Assembly: GCA_902826245.1 (NCBI GenBank)
Contig: CADEEA010000034.1
Coordinates: 1 to 34,760 of the forward strand
Direction of reading: 5' to 3'
DNA length: 34,760 bases
DNA from: an uncultured Alphaproteobacteria bacterium
Lineage (GTDB): Bacteria; Pseudomonadota; Alphaproteobacteria; Caulobacterales; Aquidulcibacteraceae
Shown here: positions 32,268 through 34,760 of the stretch, piece by piece
Numbering within the stretch: the stretch's first letter is position 1
Layout: every line of letters starts with the position of its first letter
The notes under the pieces: model-generated
Database searches by the model: none
What the model was told of the DNA's origin: nothing
Seen by the model: only the letters and a program-made list of their open reading frames with translations
Made by a program: the position numbers and the translations under genes

Positions 32268-32719
32268 GCGCTCGCTCCCATTTCATGCGCGGCGCCCTTG
32301 CCGGCTTCGTCTGCGCCATTCAACGCGCTCGCGGCTATGGATTGGCCGGGGGTCAGGCCTTTCATCAACAGATCGAGAAAGCGGTCGAACCGCGCCGCCG
32401 CACTTGCGGCGGCGGCCTGCGCCTCGACGTCGTTCATGGGTGGATTGTATTCAAGCCAGACCCGCACGAAGAGCAGCAGGCATTCTTTCATCAGCGCCTG
32501 GTCGTGCAGGAGCTTATCGAGCCGGAGTTCGACGCGGTTGAGCTGGCGGCGCTGGGTCTCGCGTGCTGCGCTGCTTGCCTGGTCGGCATTGCCGGTCACA
32601 CGCGTACGCACGGCTTCGGCAATGATCGAGGATTCCGAACGCCCGAACGCACGCGCCAGCCGTGTGACCTCGCGGGCGAGATCGGGTTCGAGATAGGTTT
32701 TAATCGCACTGGTGCGCAT
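32264..32719 (-). CDS. CopG-type ribbon-helix-helix regulator of the trb operon
   Basis: 151 residues. The first 45 residues form a ribbon-helix-helix: IKTYLEPDLAREVTRLARAFGRSESSIIAEAVRTRV. A coiled-coil-like extension and an alanine-rich tail follow. A gene of this kind regularly sits between traG and trbB in alphaproteobacterial islands. It probably regulates the operon (inference from context). Six bases separate it from the traG 3' part. Confidence 0.85.
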   Translation of the reverse strand: MRTSAIKTYLEPDLAREVTRLARAFGRSESSIIAEAVRTRVTGNADQASSAARETQRRQLNRVELRLDKLLHDQALMKECLLLFVRVWLEYNPPMNDVEAQAAAASAAARFDRFLDLLMKGLTPGQSIAASALNGADEAGKGAAHEMGASA

Positions 32720-32725
32720 GGTTGG

Positions 32726-33520
32726 TCAGACTCCCGTGAGGATTGTGGGCGCGGGCGCCGGCTCAGTTGGCGGATTGGCGTTCGGCGCATCGGCGCCGGT
32801 TGGATCGCTACGCGGCGGCGGCGCAGCCGCGCGCAATCCCGCCGCTGCCCGCTCCGAATTGGAGAGCGCGAACAGATCGCCTTGCGTGGAGACCAGCTCG
32901 ACCCGTACCGCGCCTGAGGACTTGTCTTTGACTAGGCGCCCAAGCGGGGCAACATCGGTCCAATCGTGGGCCGTGGTGAGCATGGCGCGAGCGCGTGGCG
33001 CCGGCAGCAAGCGGCGCTGAAACACCTTCTCGCGGTCGAAGCGGAGTTTCTTGGCGCGGATGGGCTTTGAGCCGGCGACGAAGATCAATTGTTCGTCGCG
33101 CGGCAGTTTGCGCACATCGCCCGGACCGATCAAAGGACGGCGTTCCTCGCGATAGGTTATGGCGCCTTTGCGCGGCCCGAGAAGCGAACGCGGTCGCTGC
33201 TCGCTTTCCTGCGGGCGCACTTCCCAGATTTCGCCCGCCATGTCGGAGATGCGTTTGGCGCTATCGGCGTCGGCAGCGGCGAACGCCGTAATCACATGAC
33301 AATTGTCGATGATGACATTGTCGCGGCCATAGCCGCGGGTGATGTGATTGGGGCTTTGGCAGACGAGGTAGGCTTTGAGGCCATAACCCGCCATCGCGCC
33401 CATGTTTTTCTCGAAATGCGGCATCGCGCCAAGCAGCGGGAACTCGTCCAACACCAGCAGCAGCCGATGCCGCTTGCGCCGCATCGGCGCCTCGGAACCG
33501 AAGAATTGGGAGTCACGCAT
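32726..33520 (-). pseudogene. traG: Conjugal coupling protein TraG/VirD4, C-terminal part (Walker B half)
   Basis: 264 residues that continue the coupling protein after a frame change. It opens with a short linker, then RHRLLLVLDEFPLLG holds Walker B (D25-E26 of this part). FEKNMGAMAGYGLKAYLVCQSPNHI is the T4CP helical region, and DNCHVITAFAAADADSAKRISDMAG is typical of TraG. Its first ATG (33520) overlaps the end of the N-terminal part by 8 bases and lies in the +1 frame. If ribosomes restart here, two polypeptides could form. A true frameshift mutation or a sequence error are equally possible. Confidence 0.78.
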
Positions 33521-34727
33521 GGGTTTGGCTTTCCATGAGCCCGCGCGAGACTTGATTGATCACCAGCCGCATAAGCGGCATCAGCCGCTCTACATCCGAT
33601 GGCGGCGGCTGCAGAAAGAGCGTGACCGGCCGCTCGCCGCACATAAGATCGGCGACGCGGAAATCCGAGGTCGCGGTCTTTTCCGCGACCAGCGGATCGG
33701 CGAAGAGGCCGAAGAAACTCTCCGCCGTCGCCTTGATGCCGGAGCGCAAACGTTCTTCGCCGGCAAGATAGGACTCGGCCGCGTGCAGCACTTCTGGATG
33801 CACTTCCGGCTGATTGGTTTCCGGATTGCGCCGGTGCAGCGTCGTGCGCATTTCCTGCGCTGTCGCGTCGAGATCGCGCAACTTCTCGCGGACGGTCGCC
33901 AAGTTTTTGCGATGCAGCGGCTCGGCATAAAGGACGTGCAGCACCAAGCCGGTGAGTAGGTTCTTGCCGGAATTGTTCCAGAACGTTTCCGCGCCATGGG
34001 TTTCGCCATGGGGATTGACGATTGCTTCGACGATGTTCTGCACGTCGCGCACTTCGTTGGCGCCGCGTCGCGCCTCGAAGAAAGGGTTGTAACAAGCGGA
34101 ATCCGCGCGCGTCGGCGCGAAATAAATGCTGGGCCCCAAGGTCGCGCGGAAACCCGCCGTGCCCGGAAAGCCGTGGCGCTCGTCGCCGAAAGCAAGCTCC
34201 CCTTTGACATCGAGCACCACCGCCGATCCGCCCCATGTGAGCAAGGTCGGCACGACATGGCCGCGCCCCTTGCCGGAGCGCGAGGCGCCGATCAGCAGCT
34301 GGTGTTCGGGTCCGTCGTAGCAGAGGATTTCGCCGTCGAGTTTGCCCAGGACGGTTCCGCCCTTGGCGAAGAGGCCGGCTCCTTCAGCATCCGCGAAAGT
34401 TCCCCATTCGCCTTGCCCGAAGGGTTTGAGATTGAGTCGACCGCGAAACGCGGCGGCGGCAACGATCACGACGCAACCGAAACCACCCACAAGAATCAAG
34501 TGCGCGATCGCGAACGGCTTGGGGAATTCATCGGCCCAATCGCGCGACCAGACGAACACGGACCAAGGCGCATAAAGAGGGGTCTCGCCGAGCTGCGCGA
34601 GCGGCGCTCCCAAAGCGGCCTGGTAGTCGAACACAGCGGCGATGAGCTGCGTCGCCAGAGACCCAGTGAGCACCACCGCCAGTGCGGCGGCTGCTCCCCC
34701 GATCGCAATCCCGCTGCGCGTGGTCAT
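33513..34727 (-). pseudogene. traG: Conjugal coupling protein TraG/VirD4, N-terminal part (Walker A half)
   Basis: 404 residues. Coupling proteins bring the relaxase-DNA complex to the secretion channel. Two N-terminal membrane helices (about 10-34 and 74-94) are followed by the Walker A motif GASRSGKGRGHVVPTLL at residues 147-163. VLDVKGELAFGDERHGFPG and NSGKNLLTGLVLHVLY follow. The frame ends at TGA 33515-33513, just before where Walker B belongs. The two parts sum to about 668 residues, a normal TraG length, so one frameshift near 33513-33530 explains the split. ATG 34727 has GGGGA upstream. Confidence 0.8.
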
Positions 34728-34760
34728 AACCCGCGTCCCCGCCAAAATGTGGCGAAGGAC

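Larger units (their letters stand above)
20366..34760. mobile_element. Integrative and conjugative element inserted in tRNA-Val(GAC), left part
   Basis: The element starts at the tRNA-Val fragment. It then carries a P4-type integrase (20596-21858), hipA/hipB, an AlpA-like HTH gene, a nearly complete Trb-type mating-pair operon (trbI, G, F, L, J, E, D, C, B), a CopG-type regulator and the coupling protein gene traG. Relaxase, origin of transfer, any cargo and the right attachment site are not in the window. Whether it can move is uncertain because traG is broken into two frames. Confidence 0.88.

Noticed and set aside
33513..33520. Programmed ribosomal frameshift in traG
   Set aside because: No classical slippery heptamer with downstream pseudoknot is evident; mutation, sequence error or restart at the overlapping ATG are simpler.

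Overview
The window is GC-rich alphaproteobacterial chromosome. The gene content points there: sdhC-sdhD-sdhA, a Rhodobacter-type mesaconyl-CoA hydratase, asd, rplU-rpmA, and a Trb-type conjugation operon of the kind found in alphaproteobacterial genomic islands. The codon usage and the dispersed intergenic palindromes fit Caulobacterales/Hyphomonadaceae-like or related lineages, but I cannot fix the family from this window alone.

Positions 1 to about 17.2 kb are ordinary core and semi-core chromosome. They hold the start of the succinate dehydrogenase operon on the minus strand with a good promoter. Next come three related multi-pass membrane proteins on the plus strand. A CoA-ester carbon-metabolism pair follows (mch and a CitE/Mcl2-like gene), enclosing an SDR-DoxX fusion and a DUF2269-like membrane protein. 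After these come pdxY, a serine beta-lactamase-fold hydrolase, a GT87-like membrane protein, a tightly overlapped GNAT-rarD-phosphatase operon, asd plus a cupin, a RipA/SLATT-like membrane protein, a RimJ/RimL-like acetyltransferase, and rpmA/rplU. Two copies of an intergenic palindrome of about 110 bp (8831-8937 and 14853-14964) and other inverted repeats sit between genes.

Positions about 17.2-20.3 kb are a patchwork of acquired and decayed DNA. It holds an AT-richer two-gene cassette (DUF4411/PIN-type protein plus XRE-ImmA/IrrE protease), a frameshifted 3' relic of lepA, about 600 bp of hairpin-rich non-coding DNA, an intact tRNA-Ser(CGA), and a tyrosine recombinase remnant that lacks its N-terminus and the box-I arginine.

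From about 20.37 kb to the window end lies the left part of an integrative and conjugative element (ICE). Its left boundary is a 47-nt 3' fragment of a tRNA-Val(GAC) gene, followed by candidate integrase-binding repeats, a P4-type integrase, a HipBA module with three evenly spaced dyad operators, and an AlpA-like HTH gene. Then comes a trb type IV secretion operon transcribed leftward: traG-copG-trbB-C-D-E-J-L-F-G-I. Many of its genes overlap by 4 bp (ATGA), which suggests coupled translation. traG is split into two overlapping reading frames between its Walker A and Walker B motifs. The intact tRNA-Val and the rest of the element (relaxase, cargo) should lie to the right of the window.
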